33,737 bases of DNA from JANNVK01 sp031414415 (GCA_031414415.1 JANNVK010000188.1:1-33737), one strand, 5' to 3'. Numbered from the stretch's first letter, positions 1 to 8,938 are shown. The notes: generated by a model from the letters alone, not told the origin. A program made the numbers and translations.

Positions 1-1566
1 TTTTCGCGAAACGCCAGTGTGGTCAACCGTAGGCATATAAACGAGATACCTTCCCGGAAGTGAAATATGCGAAGTTATTCTCGCACCTTTTCGGGCAATT
101 GGTTCTTTCGCAATTTGCACAAGAACATCTTGACCTTCACGGAGCAAATCAGAAATTGTCGGTTGATTTCGTTGAGAAGAATGCGACCTTCCACCACTTC
201 GATTGTCGCGTGGAGCAGTTGGATTAAATTCTGCATCTTTTGTTTCGTTTTCAGAATAACCTGATTCGCTGGTTTCAGAATTTTCAAAACGCTCTTCTTT
301 TTTGTAAGGTGCGTCGTCAGTTTTGTTGCGATTGTAACCGCGAGTTGGGCGACCACCACGTCGAACCGCCATTTCTGCAACATCGCTTTTTTCTTTCACG
401 CTTGCGTCGCCATCTGCTAAAACAGCTTGTTTTGCAGGTTTTTTACCTTTTTGATTCGATTTTGGTTGCGGCTTACCTTTTGCAGGTTTCGGTTGGACTT
501 TTGTCTCAACTTTTTCTACTGGTGAAACAACTACTTCATCTTGTTTTGGCTTTTCTTCGGCTACAACTTCTTCTTTAGCAACAACTTTCGCATTAGGATT
601 TGGTTTTCTGTTTCTATTATTTCCTTTTTGACGACCTTGTTTTTGAGGGTTTGGTTTTGGCGACTGATTTTTTACTTCAGTTTCCTCATCGTCAGCAATT
701 CTTTCAAACTGACTCTCGGTTTCAACTTCTGCCATTAGTGAACCAACCTCAGCAGCCGCAACGCTTTCAATATTAAATTTACCAACTTTTACTTGTGTAA
801 TTTCGGGTTTGCGAGATTTGCTTGGCTTAGCTTTTTCGCTCGAATCTTCGTCGTCGATAATTCTTTCAAACGGATTTGGTTCGTTGCTAACAATTATTGG
901 TTCAACAAATTCTATCTTTACACGCGACTCTTGCGAGTCTTCGTTATTATCACTTATTTCAGCAGTAACAGGTTTTTCGTCAGAATTTTCATTTGAAACG
1001 GCGATGTTAGCATTTTGTCGCTCTTCTTCGCGAGCTCTTTTTCCGCGTCGATTTCGATTATTTCTTCTGCCGGTTCTTTCAGGTTGCGAAGCAGTTTCAG
1101 TTGACGTTTCTTCAATTGTTTCAATTAATTCAAGTGTTTCAGTAACTTCAATGTCATCAGAATCTTCTGAATCAGAAATGTCGCCCAAAATAGGTTCAAC
1201 TATTTCCTGCATATCTTCAATCTGTTTTTCACGCTGAAATCTTGCTCGCGAAACTTCTTCAACTGCTTCACGTTCCGCTTCTGGTCGGTCAGCCTTCTTC
1301 GATTTTTCTTGAATAATTCGTTCTAATTCTTCTTCTTCATCAAAAAAGTCCGAAACATATAAAAACGCATCTCTTTCTAGACCTATTTCAACAAATGCCG
1401 ATTGCATTCCGGGCAAAACTCTCTGAACTTTACCTTTATATATATTTCCAACAACGCCCGAATTCTCTTCGCCTCGTTCGATATAAAATTCGGTAACTTT
1501 TCCGTTATCAACAACGGCTATCTTTTTTTCGCGTCCATTTACGCTAATAATTAATTCTTTTGACAT
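1..1566 (-). CDS. rne: Ribonuclease E/G, N-terminal part (runs off the left edge)
   Basis: Endoribonuclease of the RNase E/G family, which processes rRNA and decays mRNA. The visible 522 codons start at an ATG preceded by GAGGAAAT and are open to position 1. Residues 1-73 give the first half of the S1 RNA-binding domain (GNIYKGKVQRVLPGMQSAFV, then DAFLYVSDF). The second half resumes near residue 477 (VLVQIAKEPI, KGARITSHISLPGRYLVYMP, GVSRK). Between them is an insert of roughly 390 residues that is low in complexity: acidic Glu/Asp/Ser-rich at first, then Lys/Asn/Pro/Arg-rich, with the short motif FERI(I/A)DDE occurring twice. Split S1 domains with disordered inserts are known in some RNase E/G lineages; the insert probably serves as an RNA- or partner-binding scaffold, which is inference. 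The catalytic DNase-I-like domain lies outside the window. Confidence 0.93.
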   Translation of the reverse strand, partial: MSKELIISVNGREKKIAVVDNGKVTEFYIERGEENSGVVGNIYKGKVQRVLPGMQSAFVEIGLERDAFLYVSDFFDEEEELERIIQEKSKKADRPEAEREAVEEVSRARFQREKQIEDMQEIVEPILGDISDSEDSDDIEVTETLELIETIEETSTETASQPERTGRRNNRNRRGKRAREEERQNANIAVSNENSDEKPVTAEISDNNEDSQESRVKIEFVEPIIVSNEPNPFERIIDDEDSSEKAKPSKSRKPEITQVKVGKFNIESVAAAEVGSLMAEVETESQFERIADDEETEVKNQSPKPNPQKQGRQKGNNRNRKPNPNAKVVAKEEVVAEEKPKQDEVVVSPVEKVETKVQPKPAKGKPQPKSNQKGKKPAKQAVLADGDASVKEKSDVAEMAVRRGGRPTRGYNRNKTDDAPYKKEERFENSETSESGYSENETKDAEFNPTAPRDNRSGGRSHSSQRNQPTISDLLREGQDVLVQIAKEPIARKGARITSHISLPGRYLVYMPTVDHTGVSRK

Positions 1567-2203
1567 ATTTCCTCAAATATTCTGCGAGAATTTTATCTCA
1601 CAGTTTTTGAAAAACGGATTTAGAGTTGTTCGTCAACCAAATTTGCGATTCAGAAACACAATTTATAGAGTTCACGACTGCTAATTAATTTTTCAGTTAA
1701 TATTGAGCTTGGTGTGTTTTTCGGGCGAAGAAGAAGTGATTTTTGTCTGGTTTGCTTTTTGTTTTTAAGCAAAAAGCTAGATTGCGTTATGAAATTAGAA
1801 ACAAAAACAATATGAAATTATATAAGTTTTTAGTTATAAAAATTTTTCTAAGGAGTTTTCGTCGTGCAAGGAGCAACAAGCAAAATATTAATTTCTCGAT
1901 TTAACGACTTATATTTCGAACTATGCTCAAACTTGCAAATATCTTCAAAGGTGCGATCTACGGTGTAAATTAAAATGTTAACCGACTTATTCAATCTTTT
2001 TCGTCTGCAATGCGTATTCTAAATTATACGTTTTCTACTTTTTAGCCAACAATTTAGCTAAATTCCCAAGCAAACTATCGTAAGTATATATGAATAATTG
2101 TCTTACGTCTATGATTATTATTGGATAAGTTCAAAAACTTAGTAGATAATAGATTCTTGCATTGATTTTTTAAAGTATCGACGTTCATCCTGACGGCGGA
2201 CTT
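1567..2203. other. AT-rich non-coding stretch between rne and the polymerase
   Basis: No convincing gene was seen here. It must hold the promoter and leader of the RNase E gene, read leftward. Contents noted: a perfect 8-bp stem with an 8-base loop at 1754-1777 (GCTTTTTG / CAAAAAGC), and one small rightward frame at 1864-1968 behind a good AAGGAG. A long leader upstream of an RNase E gene is suggestive because E. coli rne is autoregulated through its 5' UTR, but no structural equivalence can be shown by eye. Confidence 0.5.
1864..1968 (+). CDS. Possible 34-residue small ORF
   Basis: A GTG codon at 1864 lies 8 bases after AGGAG (1851-1855) and opens a 34-codon frame ending in TAA at 1966-1968. 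The peptide begins MQGATSKILISRF and has no signal peptide, membrane segment or recognised motif. The only support is the well-spaced Shine-Dalgarno. It may be chance, or the remnant of a larger gene. Low confidence. Confidence 0.15.
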   Translation: MQGATSKILISRFNDLYFELCSNLQISSKVRSTV

Positions 2204-2286
2204 GTGAGCACCTTGCTCGCAAATTGTTTTGTAGTTCGAAATGCGTTGGCTGGAAGCACAACGCGACCGCCGACTAGAAGTCAGCG
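2204..2286. repeat. Compound hairpin (REP-like) element abutting the polymerase start codon
   Basis: Three small palindromes lie in tandem in a patch that is clearly richer in G+C than its surroundings: GAGC-ACCTT-GCTC at 2206-2218, GCGTTG/CAACGC at 2243-2248 and 2259-2264, and CGCCGAC-TAGAA-GTCAGCG at 2268-2286 (one mismatch). The layout resembles dispersed extragenic palindromes. A frame starting at GTG 2204 runs through it into the polymerase, but that N-terminal extension is repeat-derived and unlike the family. A similar CCGCC-palindrome occurs near 33054-33070. Confidence 0.5.
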
Positions 2287-2296
2287 ATACCTATTT

Positions 2297-4063
2297 ATGG
2301 AAGTATATTTTCAACTAATTAAAGATGCTGAAGCTCTCAGAAAAGCCTGCGAAGAGCTCGAAAAATATGAAGTTCTTGGCTTCGACGTTGAGACAACAAG
2401 CCTTGATCCTTATGATGGCGAACTTCGTCTTGTTCAACTTGCGACTACTCATAATAAAGCTCAAGTTGTTGATATTAAAGCGTTTCCTGATGCAAAAAAT
2501 AATCCAGACCTTGAGCCATTACGAAAAGTTTTAGCTTCAAAAAATTCGATAAAAATTGCACATAACGCCAAGTTCGACACAAAATGGGCAAAATATCATC
2601 TTGGAGTTGAAACCGAAAATATTTTTGATTCATATCTCGCCAGCCAATTAATTTCTGCGGGCGAACAAGATCGCCGACACAGTCTTGCCGAAGTTGCGAA
2701 CTTTTTTCTTGGACAAGAACTCGATAAAACTCAGCAAATAAGCGATTGGAATGCAGAATTATCGACCGAACAAATCGAATATGCCGCCAAAGATGCTGCA
2801 ATATTAATTCCTCTGCGTGAAAAAATGGTCGAAAAATTGAAGCAAGACGACCTCGAAAACGTTGCCGATTTAGAGTTTAATTGTGTTGTCCCAATAATTT
2901 CGATGGAACTGACCGGAATTTTTCTTGATACAATTCGTTGGAACGAACAACTCGATAAAGTAAAAAAACTTCAAATAAAACTCGCCGATGAATTGCAAGA
3001 TTCGCTCTCGGCAGGAGTCGCCCAAGCGTCGCTTTTTGGTCGTGCAGAAATAAATCTCGACTCGCAATCGCAAGTTTCTGATGCTCTAAAAAATCTCGGC
3101 GTGCCAATGCCAGACTCGACGCGACATTGGGAACTTCAGCCTTTGGCGGCAGATTATCCGGTAATTGCAAAACTTTTAGAGTATCGTTCGGTTCAAAAAT
3201 CTTTGACGAGTTTTGGCGACAATATTCTCGAATTTATCAAACCAAAAACTGGCAGAATTCATGCAGATTTTCGCCAAATTGGAGCAGCAACTGGCAGAAT
3301 GAGTTGCAACAAACCAAATTTGCAGCAGATTCCGCATGGCGACGAATATCGCAGATGTTTTCGCGGTGAAAATGACAGAAAGCTAATTATTGCCGATTAT
3401 TCACAGATTGAATTGCGGATTTTGGCGGATTTTTCTGATGACGATAACTTCATCGAAGCCTTCGAATCAGGTGCAGATTTTCACGCAATTACAGCGTCGC
3501 AGGTTTTTGGAATTTCGGCGGAAAATGTTTCTGCCGAACAACGAAGTTTTGCCAAAAGATTAAATTTCGGTGTCGTTTATGGAATTGGAGCTCAACGTTT
3601 TGCTTTGATGACTGGCGTTTCAGTTAAAGAAGCCGAAAATATGATGCGTCGATATTTTGGAACATACAGCAAACTCGATTCTTACTTACGTGAAGCTGGA
3701 CAAAATGTTGTTAAGAATCAACTTGCAAGAACTGCAACTGGCAGAATGTTGCGTTTGCGAATTCCCGAAAATGACTACAAAGCGATTGCTTCGGCGAAAA
3801 GATATGGCGTAAATATGCCGATTCAAGGAACTTCTGCTGATATTTTAAAACGAGCTTTGCGGCTTTTACATAACGGAATTAGCGGAACTTCTGCGAAACT
3901 CGTAAATATTGTACACGATGAAATTGTGGTTGAAGCTGATGTAAATGAAGCCGAAAATATTGCGTTAATTCTTGAAAAAGCAATGGTTACCGCCGGAAAC
4001 GAGATTGTTAAAAAAGTGCCAATTAAAGTAGATGTCAAGATTGCGGACGAATGGGCAAAATAG
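2297..4063 (+). CDS. Family-A DNA polymerase with 3'-5' exonuclease, lacking the 5' nuclease domain
   Basis: Pol I-type DNA polymerase for repair or gap filling. The ATG at 2297 gives 588 residues. A 93-base in-frame extension upstream (GTG 2204) is repeat-derived and was rejected. The DnaQ-like proofreading domain shows ExoI D30-x-E32, ExoII D94 (HNAKFD) and ExoIII Y162-x3-D166. The polymerase domain shows motif A D367 (IADYSQIELR), motif B R416/K420/F424/Y428 (KRLNFGVVYG) and motif C H540-D541-E542. All catalytic residues are present, so it should be an active, proofreading enzyme. There is no FEN-like 5' nuclease, so it is a Klenow-like protein; primer removal would need another nuclease. 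No Shine-Dalgarno is visible before the ATG, since the hairpin element ends 10 bases upstream. It could be the cell's only Pol I or a second one; the window cannot tell. Confidence 0.93.
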   Translation: MEVYFQLIKDAEALRKACEELEKYEVLGFDVETTSLDPYDGELRLVQLATTHNKAQVVDIKAFPDAKNNPDLEPLRKVLASKNSIKIAHNAKFDTKWAKYHLGVETENIFDSYLASQLISAGEQDRRHSLAEVANFFLGQELDKTQQISDWNAELSTEQIEYAAKDAAILIPLREKMVEKLKQDDLENVADLEFNCVVPIISMELTGIFLDTIRWNEQLDKVKKLQIKLADELQDSLSAGVAQASLFGRAEINLDSQSQVSDALKNLGVPMPDSTRHWELQPLAADYPVIAKLLEYRSVQKSLTSFGDNILEFIKPKTGRIHADFRQIGAATGRMSCNKPNLQQIPHGDEYRRCFRGENDRKLIIADYSQIELRILADFSDDDNFIEAFESGADFHAITASQVFGISAENVSAEQRSFAKRLNFGVVYGIGAQRFALMTGVSVKEAENMMRRYFGTYSKLDSYLREAGQNVVKNQLARTATGRMLRLRIPENDYKAIASAKRYGVNMPIQGTSADILKRALRLLHNGISGTSAKLVNIVHDEIVVEADVNEAENIALILEKAMVTAGNEIVKKVPIKVDVKIADEWAK

Positions 4064-4070
4064 TTTTGTA

Positions 4071-4114
4071 AAAAAGGTCGTAAAATCTGCATTTCAGAAT
4101 TTACGACCTTTTTT
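4071..4114. terminator. Bidirectional intrinsic terminator
   Basis: Stem arms 4076-4089 and 4095-4108 (14 bp, one mismatch) enclose a 5-base loop, with an A-run on the left and a T-run on the right. It can therefore terminate both the polymerase gene and the convergent zinc-ribbon gene. Confidence 0.9.
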
Positions 4115-4130
4115 TAAATTTAATTTCTCT

Positions 4131-4853
4131 TTAAGCTGTTGCAACTTCACTCAAAATATAAAGAATTCTCGTGCAACTTTCACATTTTATGATTTCAGTT
4201 CCACGACGAAGTTCAACCATTTTTTGAGGGCGAAGTTTCATAAAACACGAACTGCAAGAATCGTTTTTAACTTCGGCAACCGCAATTCCATCGCGACTTC
4301 TTTGCACTAAACGGTTGTAAACTCCAGACATTGCTGGCGGAACAGTTTTGAAAACTTCCTCGCGTTTTCCGTTTAAAGATTTCAAAGCCTTAACATTTTT
4401 TGCTAAGTCAGTTTCAAATTCGCTGATTGCTTTTTGAAGGTTTCCTTCAAGACTTTCAATTTCCTCTTTTCGTTCTTCCAAAACCTTTGCAATTTCATCA
4501 ATTGCTGTCAACTTTTCCAACATTTGAGTTTCGAGAGTAGCAATTTGTCGCTGTAAAACATCTGTTTCACGCATTGCCGCTTCATATTCTTTTTGGTTTT
4601 GGGAATTTTTGAGGTTTCGATCAGCTCGCTCTAGTTGGGTTTTGCTTTCGTTTATATCTTTTTCAATTTTTGCCTTTTCCGATTTTACCGATTCAGCTTG
4701 GTTTTGAATCTCTCGAATTGATGAAGCGTGTGTTCCAAACTCTTGCTCGATTTCTGCACGTTTTTCGCTTGCTGATTCGATATATTTTTGGTGTTTTCGG
4801 ATTTCTGTATCCGTAATCTGTAAAGAAACTAACTTTGCTAACTGAGTTTTCAC
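4131..4853 (-). CDS. Coiled-coil C4 zinc-ribbon protein (COG1579/DUF164 family)
   Basis: 240 residues. Residues 1 to about 185 are a long charged coiled coil, and the C-terminus carries a four-cysteine zinc ribbon (C200-x2-C203 and C224-x2-C227). This is the architecture and length of the COG1579 family, found widely in bacteria and thought to bind nucleic acid or the ribosome; the exact role is unsettled. The start is GTG at 4853, chosen because AGGAGA sits 6 bases upstream and the protein then begins MKTQLAKLVSLQ as in relatives. It is a single gene, convergent with the polymerase and sharing its terminator. Confidence 0.85.
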   Translation of the reverse strand: MKTQLAKLVSLQITDTEIRKHQKYIESASEKRAEIEQEFGTHASSIREIQNQAESVKSEKAKIEKDINESKTQLERADRNLKNSQNQKEYEAAMRETDVLQRQIATLETQMLEKLTAIDEIAKVLEERKEEIESLEGNLQKAISEFETDLAKNVKALKSLNGKREEVFKTVPPAMSGVYNRLVQRSRDGIAVAEVKNDSCSSCFMKLRPQKMVELRRGTEIIKCESCTRILYILSEVATA

Positions 4854-4983
4854 TTATTGTCTCCTGCTCAAAAACTTTTCAATTTTTATTTTACATTACA
4901 TCTGATAAAAATAAAAAAGTAATAGTTTGATTGTTTTTTCGGCATCTGTTTTGAACTTTAAAACTACTGTAATTTACAAAAAA

Positions 4984-5496
4984 TCAACTCAAAAAAATAT
5001 AAAAGTGTTTCTTTAAATACTCTAGCTTAACGAGTTGTTCGTTTCCAAAAACATCAACTGCAAACCATTGCGGAACATTTTGCGATGTTTTTAAAAGTAG
5101 CTCGTGATTATTTTTCGCCATTCCAAAATGTGAAATTTTGGCAAAAGCAAGTGAATTTCCTCGCATAAATCCATCTTTCGGAGTTCTCGTCCAACCGGCT
5201 TCGACATCTAAACATCTAAGCCCGTGTCGAAATCTTAATCTTGAGCCAACAATTGTGGCTTTTTTCATTTCAAATTCATGCGGATTATTTGTTTCAAGTT
5301 CAATAAACCCATTTTGATGATGATTCTGGAAAATTTCGATAAAAGAATTGAACAACCACTTTGAACTTTCGGCACGAATCGCGTCGTTCGAAATTTTTAA
5401 GGCAAGATATTCTGCAATATCGTTTCTGCCGGAAATTTCTGCTTGCAAAACAGCTTTTTGCATTGTTTGTTGCCAAATTTCGTCGAGTTCATCCAT
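4984..5496 (-). CDS. Uncharacterised 170-residue protein
   Basis: I do not recognise this family. It has no signal peptide and no membrane segment, so it is probably cytosolic. The N-terminal third is helical and acidic (MDELDEIWQQ...). The centre is rich in Arg/Gly and aromatic residues (GSRLRFRHGLRCLDVEAGWT), and the C-terminus looks like a mixed beta/helix fold. Codon use matches its neighbours. It starts at ATG 5496 and is divergent from the TPR gene at 5555, with 58 bases between the two starts. Reality as a gene is likely from its length and composition; function is unknown. Confidence 0.7.
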   Translation of the reverse strand: MDELDEIWQQTMQKAVLQAEISGRNDIAEYLALKISNDAIRAESSKWLFNSFIEIFQNHHQNGFIELETNNPHEFEMKKATIVGSRLRFRHGLRCLDVEAGWTRTPKDGFMRGNSLAFAKISHFGMAKNNHELLLKTSQNVPQWFAVDVFGNEQLVKLEYLKKHFYIFLS

Positions 5497-5554
5497 CCAT
5501 CAAGAATAAACGGAATCTTTAAATAACTCAATTTTGTGTTAAAATTTCAAAATA

Positions 5555-8026
5555 ATGACTAATCAAATAATTAAAAACATCTCAACCTTACTTTTTATTG
5601 TGGCTATTTTTATAACCGCTGGTTCACTTTTAATTTCTGCACAAAAAGTTAAACCAACTCCAAAACCTTCAACAAATTTAAAGCCAAAAGCAACGCCTAA
5701 ACCGAAAAAAACTCCTGTTGTTCTTGACGAAAAGAAAGAGTTTGAGACTGCAAAAGCAATTACATACGCACCTGAAAGAATAAATTCGTTGCGTGGTTTT
5801 AAAACAAATTTTCCGAGTTCGGAATTGCAAAATCGTGCTTCTGAATTAATTGTCAGTGCTTATGCCGAACTCGCCGAGAATAGTTTAAAAGCTAATGAAT
5901 TAGCTGAAGGAAATAATTTTTTTAAACTTGCGGTTAAAGAAATTCCGGTTCAAGTCTCTGATGAACTTTTCGTCAACATAATATTGCAGTTTCCGACCAA
6001 TCTTTTTTATCGCGGACAGCAAGCCGAAGCCGTCGAACTCACAAATATGATTGAAGAAAAAATTGGTGGAACGCCAAAATATTTGCTTGGTTTGGCGACA
6101 TTTTTTTTAGGAATTGAAAACGGCGAAAAAGCCAAAAACTTAGCCGAAAAAGCCATCACTTTAGATGCAAACTCATTCGCGGCTTATCAAACTCTCGGCA
6201 TTGCAAGTCGGATAAATTTTGACCTCAACAACGCAGAAGTTGCATACACAAAAGCCTTAGAACTAGACTCTGAGTCGATTGTTTCAAAAAGAAGTTTGGC
6301 AGAAATAAAGCGAAGTGTTGGGAAGCCGCTAGAGGCAGAAACTCTTTATCGAGAGATTTTAGACAAAAATTCGGTTGATGTAATTTCTCAAACTGGTTTA
6401 ATTATTGCTTTATTTGATGCTGGAAAAAAAGTAGAAGCCGAAGCTATAATCGACAATCCAAACGCGAAGTTTCCAAAAAATTTACAGTTTCTCGTCAGCG
6501 TTGCATATTGGTATGCCGCCAATAATAACAGCGAAAAAGCCTTAGAATATGCCAAGCAAGCTGTCGAACTTGAGCCGCGATATGTTTGGGCTCAAATTGC
6601 ACTTTCGAGAGCATTGCTTTTGCAAAATAAACCGCTCGAAGCCGAACGTGCAATGTTAGCTGCAAAGCAATATGGCAATTTCCCGACGCTGAGCTACGAA
6701 CTCGCCGCAACTCGTTACCAAGCAGGACTTTACGAAGAAGCAGTGACCGAATTAAAAACAAATTTTTTAGTAAATGAAAATTTAATTGAAACAAAACTCG
6801 GTGGTCGAATTCAGCAAAAAGCCGCAACTTTTATTGATTTATTATCAGCGGAACGCCGTGCAAGTATTTTCCAACCAGTCGCGGCAGATAACCTTGAAAC
6901 TTCCCAAAAACTAAAATATTTACTTGATTTCAATTTAAAATTAAATTCTCCAACGCCTTCAGAAACCGAACTGTCCAAACTCGCAGACGATTTCACCGCC
7001 GGAAATGACAAGAACCAAGCGTTTCGGCAATTATATATCGCAAGTCGATTGCTTGATAAAAAAATCGCTTACGAAAAAGTTTTAAAACTTTCACAACTCG
7101 CCACGACAAATGTTGACGAATCGCTTAAATCGCCTTTTGCGTCTTCGGCTTTGTTAGCCGATGAGCTAATTCAAAGCAGAGCTAGTGCAATTTCGCGTGG
7201 AATTTCGGTTGTGATTCCAGAAATTCCGCGTCTAACTTTGTCAAATATAATGCGTTCCAGAATTGAAGAAATTACCGGTTGGACTTTTTATCAACAAGGT
7301 AAATATGTCGAAGCAATCACCCGACTTAAACGTGCTTCCGGCATTGCACCCGAAAAAAGTGCGTGGTGGCGGTCATCAACTTGGCGACTTGGTGCAGCTT
7401 ATGACGCAAATTTAAATCAAAAAGAAGCACTCGAAAATTATGTTAAAGTTTACAAAAGTAGCGAACCGACTTTCGCAAGACGTGCAATAATCGAAATTCT
7501 CTATCAAAAGATGAACGGAAATTTAGTTGGGTTAGACGAAAAATTGGGCGACAAAGGTCAAGTTGAAACAGTTGCAAAAAATAATCCAAGTCCAACGCCA
7601 GAAATTACACCAACACCGATTTCAACTCCTGAACCAACTCCAACTCCAACGCCGACACCTGAGCCAGTAAATCCAGATATAAATAACCAACCTGAAAATA
7701 CTAGCGAATCGCGTCCGCGTGTAGTAATTACAAGTAATTTGCCGCCCCCGCAATGTTCAATTGTGCTCAGCCAAGAAAGCATTTCGTTAATTAGCGGAAG
7801 GCAAATTGGCATTTTAATTGTTATTCGCGGCGAAGGCAAAATTGATCAACTTTCAGTCACTTCAAGTAGTCCGCAAGACGTTACCGTCAGCCTCGAACCA
7901 GATTTTGTCAAAGGTTCAAATCGTGGTTTTTTCACCTTTAAATCAATTGGTGAAAAAACAGGTGAGTTTAAAATAACTTTCGAATTACCTTGCGGAAAGA
8001 AAGAAGTTTTGGTGAAAGTGCGATAA
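5555..8026 (+). CDS. Secreted TPR-repeat protein with Pro/Thr linker and C-terminal beta domain
   Basis: 823 residues. An N-terminal hydrophobic segment ends in LLISAQ and looks like a Sec signal peptide. It is followed by a Lys/Pro/Thr-rich stretch, then many tetratricopeptide-like repeats (about residues 60-640; for example AEKAITLDANSFAAYQTLG and ALEYAKQAVELEPRYVWA). A PTPTP-type linker near 685-705 leads to a C-terminal all-beta domain of about 90 residues with one Cys at each end (CSIVLS... LPCGKK), possibly disulfide linked. TPR domains act as protein-binding scaffolds, and the extracytoplasmic location is inferred from the signal. It is the first gene of a rightward set with era, prmA and rsmE, 12 bases before era, so it is likely co-transcribed. 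No specific function is assignable. Confidence 0.85.
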   Translation: MTNQIIKNISTLLFIVAIFITAGSLLISAQKVKPTPKPSTNLKPKATPKPKKTPVVLDEKKEFETAKAITYAPERINSLRGFKTNFPSSELQNRASELIVSAYAELAENSLKANELAEGNNFFKLAVKEIPVQVSDELFVNIILQFPTNLFYRGQQAEAVELTNMIEEKIGGTPKYLLGLATFFLGIENGEKAKNLAEKAITLDANSFAAYQTLGIASRINFDLNNAEVAYTKALELDSESIVSKRSLAEIKRSVGKPLEAETLYREILDKNSVDVISQTGLIIALFDAGKKVEAEAIIDNPNAKFPKNLQFLVSVAYWYAANNNSEKALEYAKQAVELEPRYVWAQIALSRALLLQNKPLEAERAMLAAKQYGNFPTLSYELAATRYQAGLYEEAVTELKTNFLVNENLIETKLGGRIQQKAATFIDLLSAERRASIFQPVAADNLETSQKLKYLLDFNLKLNSPTPSETELSKLADDFTAGNDKNQAFRQLYIASRLLDKKIAYEKVLKLSQLATTNVDESLKSPFASSALLADELIQSRASAISRGISVVIPEIPRLTLSNIMRSRIEEITGWTFYQQGKYVEAITRLKRASGIAPEKSAWWRSSTWRLGAAYDANLNQKEALENYVKVYKSSEPTFARRAIIEILYQKMNGNLVGLDEKLGDKGQVETVAKNNPSPTPEITPTPISTPEPTPTPTPTPEPVNPDINNQPENTSESRPRVVITSNLPPPQCSIVLSQESISLISGRQIGILIVIRGEGKIDQLSVTSSSPQDVTVSLEPDFVKGSNRGFFTFKSIGEKTGEFKITFELPCGKKEVLVKVR

Positions 8027-8038
8027 AATATTGCACTT

Positions 8039-8938
8039 ATGTATTCTAAAAAGTTTCGCAGCGGTTATGTTGCCTTGATTGGTCGCCCAAATGCCGGAAA
8101 ATCGACTTTGCTCAATTATTTGGTTGGAGAAAAAATTGCTGCAGTTTCGAACAAACCGCAAACAACTCGCCACAAAATCAAAGGAATTGTCACGACTGAT
8201 GAAGGTCAAATTGTTTTTGTTGACACGCCGGGCGTTCACAAACCCGGATATTTGCTCAATCGGCGAATGATGACTGCCGTTCACGATGCAATCGCGACTG
8301 TCGATCTTGTTGTTTTGATGCGAGACGCTTCAGTTCCGGGCGGAAACGGCGATAAATTTGTCCTCGAATTAGTTAAACAATCAGAGCAACCTTCAATTCT
8401 CGTCCTCAACAAAATAGACAAATTAAAAGACAAAGGAACTCTTTTGCCAACGATTGAATATTATCAAAAAGAACACGAATTTATGGAAACGCTTCCAATT
8501 TCGGCTCTCAAAGGTGAAGCAATTGATTATTTTCTCTCGCAAGTTATCAAACATTTGCCAGTCGCCGAACCGATTTTTGCTGCTGATGAGCTAACTGATC
8601 AATCGATGCGAAATATTGTTGCGGAAATGGTTCGGGAAAAAATCTTACTCGGAACAGGCGACGAACTTCCTTATGTAACTGCGGTTTTAACTGAGCAATT
8701 TGACGAAACTAACCCAAAAGTTACTGTTATTCATTGTGCGATTTATGTTGAAAAAACTTCACAAAAACGAATTATTATCGGTAAAGGTGGTTTAAAAATT
8801 CGCGAAATTGGAACATTAGCTCGAACTGACATCGAAAAACTTCTTGGTAAAAAATGCTTTCTCCAACTTTTTGTCAAAGTTGTTGACGATTGGCGAAACA
8901 TCGCTCATAAACTAAATGAAATCGGAATTACAGAATAA
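8039..8938 (+). CDS. era: GTPase Era
   Basis: Ribosome-assembly GTPase that binds the 3' end of 16S rRNA during 30S maturation. It has 299 residues, the usual length. G1 is GRPNAGKST (15-23), the G2 region is QTTRH (41-45), G3 is DTPG (62-65), G4 is NKID (124-127) and G5 is the SAL at 155-157. The C-terminal KH domain carries GKGG at 248-251 within RIIIGKGGLKIREIG. The start at ATG 8039 matches the usual beginning of the protein just before the G domain; the Shine-Dalgarno is weak. Its end overlaps the prmA start by 23 bases, indicating translational coupling. Confidence 0.97.
   Translation: MYSKKFRSGYVALIGRPNAGKSTLLNYLVGEKIAAVSNKPQTTRHKIKGIVTTDEGQIVFVDTPGVHKPGYLLNRRMMTAVHDAIATVDLVVLMRDASVPGGNGDKFVLELVKQSEQPSILVLNKIDKLKDKGTLLPTIEYYQKEHEFMETLPISALKGEAIDYFLSQVIKHLPVAEPIFAADELTDQSMRNIVAEMVREKILLGTGDELPYVTAVLTEQFDETNPKVTVIHCAIYVEKTSQKRIIIGKGGLKIREIGTLARTDIEKLLGKKCFLQLFVKVVDDWRNIAHKLNEIGITE

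Noticed and set aside
67..1237. Rightward frames over the RNase E region
   Set aside because: They are shadows of the RNase E/G gene on the other strand, whose frame is open to the window edge and matches the family.
1754..1777. Hairpin GCTTTTTG/CAAAAAGC as a terminator
   Set aside because: No gene ends beside it on either strand; kept only as an observation in the leader region.
2204..2296. N-terminal extension of the polymerase starting at GTG 2204
   Set aside because: It translates palindromic repeat sequence and adds residues unlike the family; ATG 2297 gives the normal N-terminus.
7558..7839. Gly/Val-repeat leftward frame
   Set aside because: It is the antisense of the PTPTP linker of the TPR protein.
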